Of a DNA stretch of 42,362 bases, positions 24,911 to 32,510 are shown in pieces. The notes below the pieces were generated by a model. That model saw only the letters and a program-made list of their open reading frames with translations, searched no databases and was not told the origin of the DNA. The translations under genes and the position numbers were made by a program. Location of the stretch: assembly GCF_000174775.1 (NCBI RefSeq), contig NZ_ACLR01000069.1:1-42362 (forward strand), written 5' to 3'. Position 1 is the stretch's first letter; each line of letters starts with the position of its first letter. This DNA comes from Porphyromonas uenonis 60-3 (GTDB taxonomy: Bacteria > Bacteroidota > Bacteroidia > Bacteroidales > Porphyromonadaceae).

Positions 24911-25807
24911 ATGCCACAGAATAGACTCACACGCCAGACGGTCAAGATAGGATTCTTCACCCTCCTAGCGATCCTCATACTATACCTAGGGATCACTTAC
25001 CTCAAGGGGCTCTCCATAGCGGGACTCTCTAAGACCTACTATGTCTCGATGAACGATGTGACGGGGGTCAACGTGGCTACGCGGGTCTTCGTCAACGGCT
25101 ACAAGGTAGGCTCCGTCCGCAAGATCGAGTATGACTACGCACACAATGGCAAAGCTGTCCTCACGCTCACCCTGGATCCCAAGGTACAGCTACCCCAAGG
25201 CACCACGGTACAAGTCGCCCAGACGCTCCTCAGCGGGGCTATCGTCAACTTGTTACTACCAGCGCTAGAGACGGGCGCTTATCTCCATGCCAAGGACACC
25301 ATCCCGATGTCCACCGAGCGATCGGCGATGAGCTTAGAGCAGCTACAGAGCGAGTTCGTACCGCGCATCTCTGCCACGCTCAGCCGCATGGATAGCGTCT
25401 TGCTACAAGCCAATACGATCCTTTCCAATCCAAACATAGAGCCGACGCTCGCCGATGTGCGTCAGTCGGCACAGCATATCAATGCTTCGTCAGCTCAGCT
25501 ACAACGGTCTCTAAGTTCGCTACCTAAGATTATGGAGCGCATTGACCACACCTCAGCAAATGTTGAGAGCTTTGCCTCTAGGCTTGACTCGCTACGCCTG
25601 CAGGAGACGATAAGTAATCTAGAGAGCACCTCGCGTGAGCTCAAGAGCTTCACCCAGCGACTCAACCAGTCCAACGGTACCGTGGGCAGGCTCCTCAACG
25701 AGGACGGACTCTACAACCGCATCGACAGCGTCACGACTAGTCTCGATGCGCTAATCCGAGACATCAAGGCAAACCCCAAGAAGTACGTCAAGCTCTCACT
25801 CTTCTAA
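24911..25807 (+). CDS. MCE/MlaD-family protein
   Basis: MlaD-type proteins bind lipids and take part in phospholipid transport between the membranes, often with an ABC transporter. The protein has an N-terminal membrane anchor (about residues 12-30, KIGFFTLLAILILYLGITYL), one MCE domain (about 38-115, with YYVSMNDVTGVNVATRVFVNG), and a helical C-terminal part (about 145-285) likely to form a coiled coil. Length 298 aa. No MlaE or MlaF gene lies beside it here, so the ATPase and permease must be elsewhere; the neighbour upstream is the amidase, a linkage often seen in Bacteroidetes. Confidence 0.9.
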   Translation: MPQNRLTRQTVKIGFFTLLAILILYLGITYLKGLSIAGLSKTYYVSMNDVTGVNVATRVFVNGYKVGSVRKIEYDYAHNGKAVLTLTLDPKVQLPQGTTVQVAQTLLSGAIVNLLLPALETGAYLHAKDTIPMSTERSAMSLEQLQSEFVPRISATLSRMDSVLLQANTILSNPNIEPTLADVRQSAQHINASSAQLQRSLSSLPKIMERIDHTSANVESFASRLDSLRLQETISNLESTSRELKSFTQRLNQSNGTVGRLLNEDGLYNRIDSVTTSLDALIRDIKANPKKYVKLSLF

Positions 25808-25821
25808 CCTCTAATCTCTAT

Positions 25822-26019
25822 ATGCCACGCAATAAAAAGAAGCCACTCAACTGGCTCGACAAGACACTCTTCGTCCTGATGCTCCTCGTCATCGTAGGGA
25901 TGATCGTAGCACTATCCGTCGCTGATGGAGCCAAGCTCTACGTCCTCCTCGGAGGCGGTGGCTTACTTGTGCTCAACCTACTCTTCGTCCTCTACTTCGC
26001 ACGACGTAATCGACTATAG
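25822..26019 (+). CDS. Small two-helix membrane protein, function unknown
   Basis: This 65-residue protein has a basic start (MPRNKKKPLNWLDK) and two hydrophobic helices (about residues 17-33 and 38-58), ending in RRNRL. It fits tightly between the MCE gene (14-base gap) and the first chromate transporter gene (15-base gap), which supports it being a real, co-transcribed gene. I do not recognise a family. Confidence 0.6.
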   Translation: MPRNKKKPLNWLDKTLFVLMLLVIVGMIVALSVADGAKLYVLLGGGGLLVLNLLFVLYFARRNRL

Positions 26020-26034
26020 ACGAGACAGGATAGG

Positions 26035-26565
26035 ATGCTCTGGAGACTCTTCATCACATTCGTTCGCATCGGTGGCTTTACCTTCGGGGGAGGCTACGCT
26101 ATGCTTTCGCTCATACAGCATGACGTCGTGGAGAAGAACCACTGGATGACCGACGAGGAGTTCATCGACCTCTTTGCCGTGTCGCAGTCGCTACCAGGGG
26201 TCTTTGCGGTCAATATGTCAATTTTCATCGGTTATCGACTGAAAGGCTATCTCGGAGCGGTGACTTGTGCTATTGGTGCGACCTTGCCCTCCTTTATCAT
26301 CATCCTGCTCTTGGCAATGTTTTACCAAGAGGTCAATGACAACGTCTGGGTACAGCGGGTCATGTACGGCATACGTCCCGCAGTTGTGGCAATGATTGCG
26401 ATCCCCGTCATCACCACGTGGCGGGCGATGAAAGGCACCTGGCGGATGGTCTGGATACCGATCCTATCCGCTCTGCTGGTCTGGCTCATGGGCGTCTCGC
26501 CCGTCTGGATTATCCTAGGCTCTGCCCTCGGAGGGATCATCTATAGTGTCATGAGAAGGAAATAG
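26035..26565 (+). CDS. Chromate transporter family protein, first half-size subunit
   Basis: Members of the CHR family (PF02417) move chromate or related anions across the inner membrane; half-size members occur as pairs. The 176-residue protein has the family N-terminus FVRIGGFTFGGGYAMLSLIQ, followed by VSQSLPGVFAVNMSIFIGYRL and four or five membrane helices. It is followed after 12 bases by a second, homologous half. The two together would form a full antiparallel transporter, as known for short CHR pairs. The real substrate in this host is unknown; chromate is a family name rather than evidence. Confidence 0.9.
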   Translation: MLWRLFITFVRIGGFTFGGGYAMLSLIQHDVVEKNHWMTDEEFIDLFAVSQSLPGVFAVNMSIFIGYRLKGYLGAVTCAIGATLPSFIIILLLAMFYQEVNDNVWVQRVMYGIRPAVVAMIAIPVITTWRAMKGTWRMVWIPILSALLVWLMGVSPVWIILGSALGGIIYSVMRRK

Positions 26566-26577
26566 GACGGCAAGGCA

Positions 26578-27180
26578 ATGATCTACTTACAGCTCTTTTG
26601 GGTCTACATTCAGATCGGTCTCTTCGGCTTCGGTGGAGGCTATGCGATGCTTTCGCTAATCCAAAACGAAGTGGTCTACAAGTACCACTGGCTCACGAAC
26701 CAGCAGTTCACCGACATTGTAGCCGTCAGCCAAGTAACCCCAGGACCCATTGGGATCAACAGCGCTACCTACATCGGCTACTCCGTCACGGGCGGTAGCA
26801 TCCTCGGCTCGCTCCTCGCAACCACCGCCGTAATGCTTCCCTCCTTCTTTCTTTGCCTCATCATCTCCCGAAGCTTCCAAGCTTTTAGGAGCAATCGCTA
26901 CGTCGATGCTGCCTTCCTCGGCATACGCCCCGCCAGTGTCGGACTCATCGCAGCCGCCGCTCTGATGCTGATGATACAGCCAGGGCTTTGGACGCTCCTC
27001 ACGCTCCCCGCTGGTACGCCGATCACGGTGGATAATATCATCGTCACGGAGAACTTCATCGACTACCGCAGCTTCCTCATCTTCGCCGTGACGGGACTCG
27101 TTCTGTACAAGAAGTGGGTTCACCCGATCCTGCTCATAGTCCTGGCGGGCATTGCTGGCGTTTTACTCTACTCGCTATGA
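26578..27180 (+). CDS. Chromate transporter family protein, second half-size subunit
   Basis: The partner of the preceding gene. It repeats the family pattern YIQIGLFGFGGGYAMLSLIQ and VSQVTPGPIGINSATYIGYSV, where the Pro-Gly-Pro-(I/V)-x-(I/V)-N motif is better kept than in the first half (LPGVFAVN). Length 200 aa with about six helices. The stop overlaps the mtaB start (ATGA at 27177-27180), so translation is probably coupled. Role as an anion transporter subunit is inferred from the family. Confidence 0.9.
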   Translation: MIYLQLFWVYIQIGLFGFGGGYAMLSLIQNEVVYKYHWLTNQQFTDIVAVSQVTPGPIGINSATYIGYSVTGGSILGSLLATTAVMLPSFFLCLIISRSFQAFRSNRYVDAAFLGIRPASVGLIAAAALMLMIQPGLWTLLTLPAGTPITVDNIIVTENFIDYRSFLIFAVTGLVLYKKWVHPILLIVLAGIAGVLLYSL

Positions 27181-28526
27181 TCACTCCCCGACTCCATCCC
27201 CTCGTTGGCAAGCGAGCTGCATTCTACACGCTGGGCTGTCGCCTCAACTATGCCGAAACCTCGACCATCGCTCGCCAGCTAGCGACCGTGGGCGTGGAGC
27301 GCATCTCTGACGAGCATCACCACACGACGGAGGTGCTCCCCGACATCTGCATCGTCAACAGTTGCTCGGTGACTGACACAGCGGACAAAAAGTGCCGTAG
27401 TCTCATCAATCGTCTGCACCGTGAGTACCCCGAGGCGCTCATCGTCGTGACTGGTTGCTACGCCCAGCTACAAGGCGAGCAGATCGCACAGATGCCAGGC
27501 GTAGACCTCGTCGTTGGGTCGGGGCGCAAAAGCGAAATCGTCGCACTCCTCACCGAGCTGTGCCAAAAGCGCACCCAGCCGAAAGCAGCTACGCCCCACG
27601 TCACCGCCCGCCGAGAGCTCCAACACTTCGAGCCGAGCGTCTCTTCGGACGACCGTACGCGCCACTTCCTCAAAGTGCAGGACGGCTGCAACTACTACTG
27701 CACCTACTGCACCATACCCGCCGCACGTGGCGTCAGCCGCAACGGATCCATCGCCTCACTGGTGGCGCAGGCGGAGCGTGTCGCTGAGCTAGGTGGCAGG
27801 GAAATCATCTTGACTGGTGTCAACATCGGTGACTTCGGACGCTCCACAGGCGAAACGCTCCTAGAGCTTCTCCACCGACTGACACAAGTCGCAGGCATCG
27901 CCCGCTACCGCATCGGCTCCATTGAGCCAGAGCTACTGACCCCAGAGATTATCCAGTTCGTCGCTGAGACGGCACAGTTCATGCCGCACTTCCACATCCC
28001 CCTCCAGTCTGGCTCCGACCATGTGCTGCGCCTGATGCGGCGGCACTACGACACGGAGCTCTTTGCCGAGCGGCTCAAGCTCATCTACGAGTTGATCCCC
28101 GATGCTTTCGTCGGTATCGATGTCATTGCGGGCATGCGAGGCGAACTGCCCGAGCATCATGCCGAGACCTTGGCTTTCCTCAAAACGCAACCGTGGAGCC
28201 AGCTGCACGTCTTCCCCTATAGCGAGCGCAAAGGCACCAAAGCTCTAGAGATCAAGCCTGCTGTACCCGCAACCGAAAAGAAGCTCCGCACGAAAGAGCT
28301 CCTCGCTCTCTCCAGCGAACGGCACAACGCTTTCTGTGCTCCCTTCGCTGGCTCTGTCCGTCCCGTTCTTTGGGAGGAAACACGCCACGGCGAGATGATG
28401 GAGGGCTTCACCGACAACTATATACGCGTCACCCAGCCGTACGACCCCGAGCTCGTCGGAGCCATCACCCCCGCACAGCTAGCGCATTGGAGCGTGCGGC
28501 GACAAACCTTCACCACCAAACCATAA
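27177..28526 (+). CDS. mtaB: tRNA N6-threonylcarbamoyladenosine methylthiotransferase MtaB
   Basis: MtaB converts t6A37 to ms2t6A37 in tRNAs that read ANN codons, using two iron-sulfur clusters. The N-terminal UPF0004 domain has its three Cys (YTLGCRLNYAE, IVNSCSVTDTADKKC, VVTGCYAQLQG), and the radical SAM site is CNYYCTYCTIPAARG (CxxxCxxC). The e-type naming follows the LGCRLN motif, which differs from the LGCxxN of MiaB and RimO. A C-terminal TRAM-like region holds about 60 residues. I chose the ATG that overlaps the preceding stop, rather than an upstream GTG inside the transporter gene. Length 449 aa. Confidence 0.92.
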   Translation: MITPRLHPLVGKRAAFYTLGCRLNYAETSTIARQLATVGVERISDEHHHTTEVLPDICIVNSCSVTDTADKKCRSLINRLHREYPEALIVVTGCYAQLQGEQIAQMPGVDLVVGSGRKSEIVALLTELCQKRTQPKAATPHVTARRELQHFEPSVSSDDRTRHFLKVQDGCNYYCTYCTIPAARGVSRNGSIASLVAQAERVAELGGREIILTGVNIGDFGRSTGETLLELLHRLTQVAGIARYRIGSIEPELLTPEIIQFVAETAQFMPHFHIPLQSGSDHVLRLMRRHYDTELFAERLKLIYELIPDAFVGIDVIAGMRGELPEHHAETLAFLKTQPWSQLHVFPYSERKGTKALEIKPAVPATEKKLRTKELLALSSERHNAFCAPFAGSVRPVLWEETRHGEMMEGFTDNYIRVTQPYDPELVGAITPAQLAHWSVRRQTFTTKP

Positions 28527-28534
28527 GCCGACCT

Positions 28535-29554
28535 ATGAACCGTCCCGACCTAGCCATCGTCGTCCTCAACTGGAACGGGCGCAAGCTCCTCGAGGAGTAC
28601 ATCCCGCCCCTCGTGGCGCACACACCGCCTGAGATGGCCGACCTCGTGGTCATAGACAACGGTTCAACAGACGACTCGCTCGCTTACCTGCAGGAGGCTT
28701 TCCCGCAAGTCAAGCTCGTTCGTCTATCCGAAAACTACGGCTTCGCAGGAGGCTACAACCAAGGGCTTCGTCAGCTCAACTACTCTTATTATTGTCTCCT
28801 CAATAGCGACGTACGTGTCTCGCCCCACTGGTGCGACCGTCCGCTAGCTTTGCTAAGGGAAGGTCTCGCAGCCGTACAACCCAAGCTGCGCAGTGACCGC
28901 CAGCCCGAAGCGTTTGAGTACGCCGGCGCTGCTGGTGGAGAGCTAGATCGCTGGGGTTATCCCTACTGTCGGGGTCGTCTCTTCGACACCGTCGAGCTGG
29001 ATCATGGGCAGTATGACGAGGAGTGCGAGATACTCTGGGCGACAGGCGCCTGCTACTTCGTCAGTAGCGAAGCGTTTTGGCAGGTAGGCGGCTTCGACGA
29101 GAGCTTCTTCGCTCACATGGAGGAGATTGATCTGTCGTGGCGGCTCTGGCTTGCAGGCGGTCGTCTCCGCTACACCCCCGACAGCGTCGTCTACCATCTC
29201 GGAGGAGCTACACTCGAGATGGGGAGCCCGAGGAAGAGCTACCTCAACTTTCGCAACAACCTCCGCATGCTCTACAAGAACCTCCCCACACGGCATGCCC
29301 GCAGGCACATCCTCCTCTGTCGCTTACCGCTAGACCTGCTCGCCGCCCTCACCTTCCTCGTCAAGGGGCAGCCCCAGCACGCATCAGCCGTACTGCGAGC
29401 CGTGCGCGACTTCTACCGCACCCGTCGCCAGCTCGCCCTCTCCGCCGAGCAACCCTGGTACCAGCCCACGGCAACCCCGCCCATAGCGCGCTACTCGCTC
29501 CTCTGGCAGTACCACCTCCGTCGTCGGCACACCTACGACCAGCTCCCCTCGTGA
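28535..29554 (+). CDS. Family 2 glycosyltransferase
   Basis: A cytosolic or membrane-associated GT-A fold enzyme. The start DLAIVVLNWNGRKLLEEY and the DNGSTDDSLAYL loop bind the nucleotide sugar; the metal site region reads LLNSDVRVSP in the place of DxD; the acceptor region has ATGACYFVSSEAFWQVGGFDE and EEIDLSWRLWLAGG, typical of rhamnosyltransferase-like GT2 proteins. A basic amphipathic segment near residue 260-290 may touch the membrane. The ATG at 28535 follows the mtaB stop by 8 bases. The sugar and acceptor are unknown; no other polysaccharide genes are near. Confidence 0.88.
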   Translation: MNRPDLAIVVLNWNGRKLLEEYIPPLVAHTPPEMADLVVIDNGSTDDSLAYLQEAFPQVKLVRLSENYGFAGGYNQGLRQLNYSYYCLLNSDVRVSPHWCDRPLALLREGLAAVQPKLRSDRQPEAFEYAGAAGGELDRWGYPYCRGRLFDTVELDHGQYDEECEILWATGACYFVSSEAFWQVGGFDESFFAHMEEIDLSWRLWLAGGRLRYTPDSVVYHLGGATLEMGSPRKSYLNFRNNLRMLYKNLPTRHARRHILLCRLPLDLLAALTFLVKGQPQHASAVLRAVRDFYRTRRQLALSAEQPWYQPTATPPIARYSLLWQYHLRRRHTYDQLPS

Positions 29555-29567
29555 GCCGCCTACTTTA

Positions 29568-29690
29568 AGACTGCTGCATAAAGGCGAATCGCTGCGTTGC
29601 TTTCGGAATTCGGCTTCGGTCACATACGGAGGTATGCTCCCTTCAGACCTCACCCTCAGCGCCTTGCGCTTCATCCTTTCTGCAAAGTCT
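29568..29690. repeat. Imperfect inverted-repeat element, about 123 bp
   Basis: The ends AGACTGCTGCATAAAGG and CCTTTCTGCAAAGTCT are nearly complementary, the inside holds further partial pairing and a central CATAC-GTATG hairpin (29623-29636). It looks like a non-autonomous intergenic repeat. It fills most of the gap between the GT2 and DMT genes. Confidence 0.55.
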
Positions 29691-29692
29691 GG

Positions 29693-29738
29693 ACAATCTT
29701 GCAAGCAAGATTGTGAGACTGTTGACTGCAACAGTCTC
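29693..29738. terminator. Two adjacent perfect hairpins between convergent genes, likely terminator
   Basis: ACAATCTTGC-AA-GCAAGATTGT (29693-29714) is followed at once by GAGACTGTTG-ACTG-CAACAGTCTC (29715-29738). The second one overlaps the stop codon of the minus-strand DMT gene. T runs are weak, so strength is uncertain. Confidence 0.5.
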
Positions 29739-30108
29739 ACTTTAGGAAGACAAAGTAAACCGCTAGAACAAGGCAGGCGAAAGCGGCTAAGTGGTTCCAC
29801 TGCAACGGCTCTCCACGAAAGAAGATCACCGAGAAGAGCGTAAAAACCGTAATCGACACCACCTCCTGGATCACCTTGAGCTGCATCAAGCTAAAGGCCC
29901 CGCCGTTGCCGACGTAGCCGTAGCGATTGGCCGGGATCTGAAAGGAGTACTCAAAGAGCGCCAAGCACCAGCTCAGCAGGATCACTAGATAGAGTGGTGT
30001 GTGGTCCGTGATGACTCGCATCTGCTCCAGCTTAATGTGTCCGTACCATGCGAAGGTCATAAAGACGTTAGAGACAACCAGCAGAGCAACCGTTAACCAA
30101 GGATTCAT
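29737..30108 (-). CDS. DMT family (DUF486) membrane protein
   Basis: A 123-residue protein with four membrane helices, matching the DUF486/DMT family: NVFMTFAWYGHIKL at the start, EYSFQIPANRYGYVGNGG in the middle, LMQLKVIQEVVSITVFTLFSV and a last helix. The function of this small drug/metabolite-transporter-like family is not known; it could act as a dimer. It stands alone, convergent with the GT2 gene and divergent from the peroxidase gene. A TAACTTTG box precedes it. Confidence 0.85.
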   Translation of the reverse strand: MNPWLTVALLVVSNVFMTFAWYGHIKLEQMRVITDHTPLYLVILLSWCLALFEYSFQIPANRYGYVGNGGAFSLMQLKVIQEVVSITVFTLFSVIFFRGEPLQWNHLAAFACLVLAVYFVFLK

Positions 30109-30136
30109 AGATCTGTAGATAAGACATTACGGAGTG

Positions 30137-30144
30137 CAAAGTTA
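30137..30144 (-). promoter_or_regulatory. -7 box (TAACTTTG) for the DMT gene
   Basis: On the minus strand TAACTTTG lies 28 bases before the ATG. No clear -33 element is seen. Confidence 0.5.
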
Positions 30145-30268
30145 GCAACCTTACCGCACTCTACGTCTCGTCGCACGCCTCCCACCCGACCAAGTCTATA
30201 GCAAGACCAACAAGTAGCTCCCCAACGAACATATCATAATCGAAGCTAACTATCAGTACCACTAGGAT

Positions 30269-30393
30269 GAAACTTTTGTACCAAGCTACCTGAAACTTTA
30301 GTTTCACCTAGGTGAAACTAGAGTTTCATACGGGAGAAACTAGAGTTTCATGCGGGAGAAACTGGAGTTTCACCTAGGAGAAACTAAAAATGC
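30269..30393 (+). repeat. Array of 22-bp units with internal dyad symmetry (second copy of the family)
   Basis: Full cores GAAACTnnAGTTTC start at 30292, 30314, 30336 and 30358, with degenerate units at 30269 and 30380. Linkers are ACCTAGGT, ATACGGGA, ATGCGGGA and ACCTAGGA. Period and linkers match the array at 6411-6536, and both share the distal flank AGGATGAAACTT. The array ends about 13 bases before the TTG of the peroxidase promoter. The rest of the gap (30145-30262) shows nothing. Confidence 0.85.
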
Positions 30394-30428
30394 GTCATAA
30401 GACTGTTGCAATTATCTCGGCTAAAGTG

Positions 30429-30436
30429 TATCTTTG
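30429..30436 (+). promoter_or_regulatory. -7 box (TATCTTTG) for the peroxidase gene
   Basis: TATCTTTG with a TTG at 30406-30408, 20 bases apart, and 26 bases before the ATG, directly after the 22-bp repeat array. Confidence 0.7.
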
Positions 30437-30462
30437 TCATAGTGTAAAGAACAACGAATACT

Positions 30463-30948
30463 ATGGCAACTATATACGACTTCACCGTCCTGACCTCTCA
30501 AGGCGAGCCGCTAGACTTAGCGAGCCTTCGTGGCAAAGTGCTCCTCATCGTCAATACCGCTAGCAAGTGTGGCTACACGCCTCAGCTGGCTGGGCTCGAG
30601 GAGCTGTACAAGCAGTACCACGACAAGGGGCTCGTCCTACTGGGCTTCCCCTGCAATCAGTTTGGCGGGCAAGACCCAGGCACTGACGAGGAGATACGCA
30701 ACTTCTGTCAGGTCAACTACGGCGTCACCTTCCCCATCATGCAGAAGGTAGAGGTCAACGGACCCCACGCCCACCCGCTCTTCAAGCTCCTCAAGGAGGA
30801 GACGAGCCAAGACTCAGACCTGCCAGTCAAGCCGATACAGTGGAACTTCAACAAGTTTCTCATCTCCCGTGACGGCACCGAGATAACCCGCTACGGATCG
30901 GCTAAGCTCCCGAAGAACTTAGCCAAGGATATTGAAGCTCTCCTCTAA
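30463..30948 (+). CDS. Glutathione peroxidase family protein (thioredoxin-dependent type likely)
   Basis: It reduces peroxides in the cytoplasm. The peroxidatic Cys is residue 36 in NTASKCGYTPQ, with the partner Gln in FPCNQFGGQDPG and the Trp-Asn in WNFNKFLIS completing the catalytic site. Selenocysteine is not used. The Cys in FPCNQF is the usual place for the family; bacterial members of this kind generally take electrons from thioredoxin rather than glutathione, which is family knowledge. Length 161 aa. NfeD and SPFH genes follow with 15- and 22-base gaps, possibly one transcript. Confidence 0.93.
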   Translation: MATIYDFTVLTSQGEPLDLASLRGKVLLIVNTASKCGYTPQLAGLEELYKQYHDKGLVLLGFPCNQFGGQDPGTDEEIRNFCQVNYGVTFPIMQKVEVNGPHAHPLFKLLKEETSQDSDLPVKPIQWNFNKFLISRDGTEITRYGSAKLPKNLAKDIEALL

Positions 30949-30963
30949 TCCACAACTAAAGCT

Positions 30964-31419
30964 ATGCTTGACTCTCCCATCTACTTCTGGCTCATCGCTG
31001 GGCTACTGCTCCTACTCGTTGAGCTACTCACGCCCGGCTTCGTCGTCGCCTGCTTTGGCATAGGAGCTTTGCTGGCAATCCTGCCCGCAGCCCTCGGCGC
31101 CTCGATCACTTGGCAGGTGATTACCTTTTGCATTGGGTCGATCCTTGCCCTTTTGCTCCTGCGCCCTATGGTTCGCCGCCTCAGTCGCAACAAAGAGTCC
31201 GCTCGCACAGGCGTTGAGGCGCTCTACGGGCGCACGGCTCGTGTCACCGAGTGCATAGACGCTAGTCGAGAGACGGGTCGCATCGCTGTGGACGGGGACA
31301 ACTGGCGCGCCCGCACGGTGGCTCCCGACATGGTCATCCCACGTGGCGAGATGGTCCGCATCGTCAGCAACGATAGCATCGTCATGATCGTCGAACCGAT
31401 CACACAATCAGCAGAATAA
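30964..31419 (+). CDS. NfeD family membrane protein (short form)
   Basis: A 151-residue protein with two to three helices in the first 70 residues (FWLIAGLLLLLVELLTPGFVVACFG, then ALLAILPAALGASITW in outline) and a C-terminal OB-fold (about residues 80-150: GRTARVTECI, GRIAVDGDNWRARTVA). Short NfeD proteins are encoded next to SPFH/stomatin genes and are thought to work with them in the membrane; this pairing is seen here. The protease domain of long NfeD proteins is absent. Confidence 0.88.
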   Translation: MLDSPIYFWLIAGLLLLLVELLTPGFVVACFGIGALLAILPAALGASITWQVITFCIGSILALLLLRPMVRRLSRNKESARTGVEALYGRTARVTECIDASRETGRIAVDGDNWRARTVAPDMVIPRGEMVRIVSNDSIVMIVEPITQSAE

Positions 31420-31441
31420 CAACCCCAAACATTACACATAT

Positions 31442-32458
31442 ATGGAAGCATCCCTCATCGTACTGGGCGTACTCGTCCTCCTAGTCATCTACATCATCGC
31501 CAAGGGTCTGGTTATCGTCCAGCAGTCTGAGACAATGATCGTCGAGCGTCTCGGGCGCTATCTCAAGACGCTCCCCTCGGGTATCAACTTGATCATTCCT
31601 TTCATTGATAAGCCACGCCCTATGGTTTGGCGTATCACAGCTTCATCCAGCAAGGGTGGCACGCTCGTACGCTTTATCAATACTGACCGCATCGACCTAC
31701 GAGAGAATGTCTACGACTTCGCCCGTCAGAGCGTCATCACCCGTGACAACGTTGTGACTGAGATCAATGCGGTTCTTTACTTCCAGATCGTCGAGCCGCT
31801 CAAAGCGGTCTACGAGATCTCCAACCTCCCCGTAGCTATCGAGATGCTCACGCAGACTTCGCTGCGTAACGTGATCGGCGAGATGGATCTCGACGAGACG
31901 CTCACCAGCCGTGACACGATCAATAGCAAGCTGCGCGACATCCTCGACGAGGCGACCAATAAGTGGGGTGTCAAGGTGAACCGCGTGGAGCTACAAGACA
32001 TCAACCCGCCCCGAGACATACGCGATGCAATGGAAAAGCAGATGCGTGCCGAGCGTGATAAGCGTGCTCAGGTACTCACCGCTGAGGGTCAGAAGGAGGC
32101 TATGATCCGTGAGTCTGAGGGTCGTATGACTGAGTCGGTCAACCATGCCGAGGGTGAGAAGAAAGCGCAGATCCTCGCTGCCGAGGCTGACGCTCGTGCT
32201 ACCATCCTTCGTGCAGAGGCTGAGGCAGAGGCCATCGAGCGCATCACCTCCGCAGTCGCCAGCACGGGCAGCAATCCTACGCAGTACCTTATAGCTATGC
32301 GCTATCTAGACACGCTTGAGAAGATCGGTCGCAACAGCTCCGACAAGACGCTCTTCCTCCCCTACGAGGCGACGGGCATCCTCTCCGCTCTAGGAGGCAT
32401 CAAGGAAGTCTCCGCCAGCGAGGTGGGCAACCTCCTCACCAAGGTCGGCAAGCACTAG
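31442..32458 (+). CDS. SPFH/band 7 (stomatin-like, QmcA-type) membrane protein
   Basis: One N-terminal membrane helix (about residues 4-22) is followed by the SPFH domain (about 24-190: GLVIVQQSETMIVERLGRYL, GINLIIPFIDKP, and the RDIRDAMEKQM end) and a long Ala/Glu-rich coiled coil (about 190-260: RAQVLTAEGQKEAMI, EGEKKAQILAAEADA). Such proteins form large oligomers in the membrane, affecting protease activity and membrane order. Length 338 aa. It pairs with the NfeD gene just upstream. Confidence 0.92.
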   Translation: MEASLIVLGVLVLLVIYIIAKGLVIVQQSETMIVERLGRYLKTLPSGINLIIPFIDKPRPMVWRITASSSKGGTLVRFINTDRIDLRENVYDFARQSVITRDNVVTEINAVLYFQIVEPLKAVYEISNLPVAIEMLTQTSLRNVIGEMDLDETLTSRDTINSKLRDILDEATNKWGVKVNRVELQDINPPRDIRDAMEKQMRAERDKRAQVLTAEGQKEAMIRESEGRMTESVNHAEGEKKAQILAAEADARATILRAEAEAEAIERITSAVASTGSNPTQYLIAMRYLDTLEKIGRNSSDKTLFLPYEATGILSALGGIKEVSASEVGNLLTKVGKH

Positions 32459-32510
32459 CCCCGCCTTGGTAGCGTATGCCATAGATGCCTAGCAAACTCA
32501 CACGCAGCGT

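Noticed and set aside
27114-27176. An upstream GTG start for mtaB
   Set aside because: It lies inside the transporter gene; the ATG at 27177 gives a four-base overlap and a normal N-terminus.
32459-32510. An antitoxin gene partner for the Fic protein
   Set aside because: The gap is only 52 bases and holds no open frame or promoter box; no small gene is found downstream before cas3 either.
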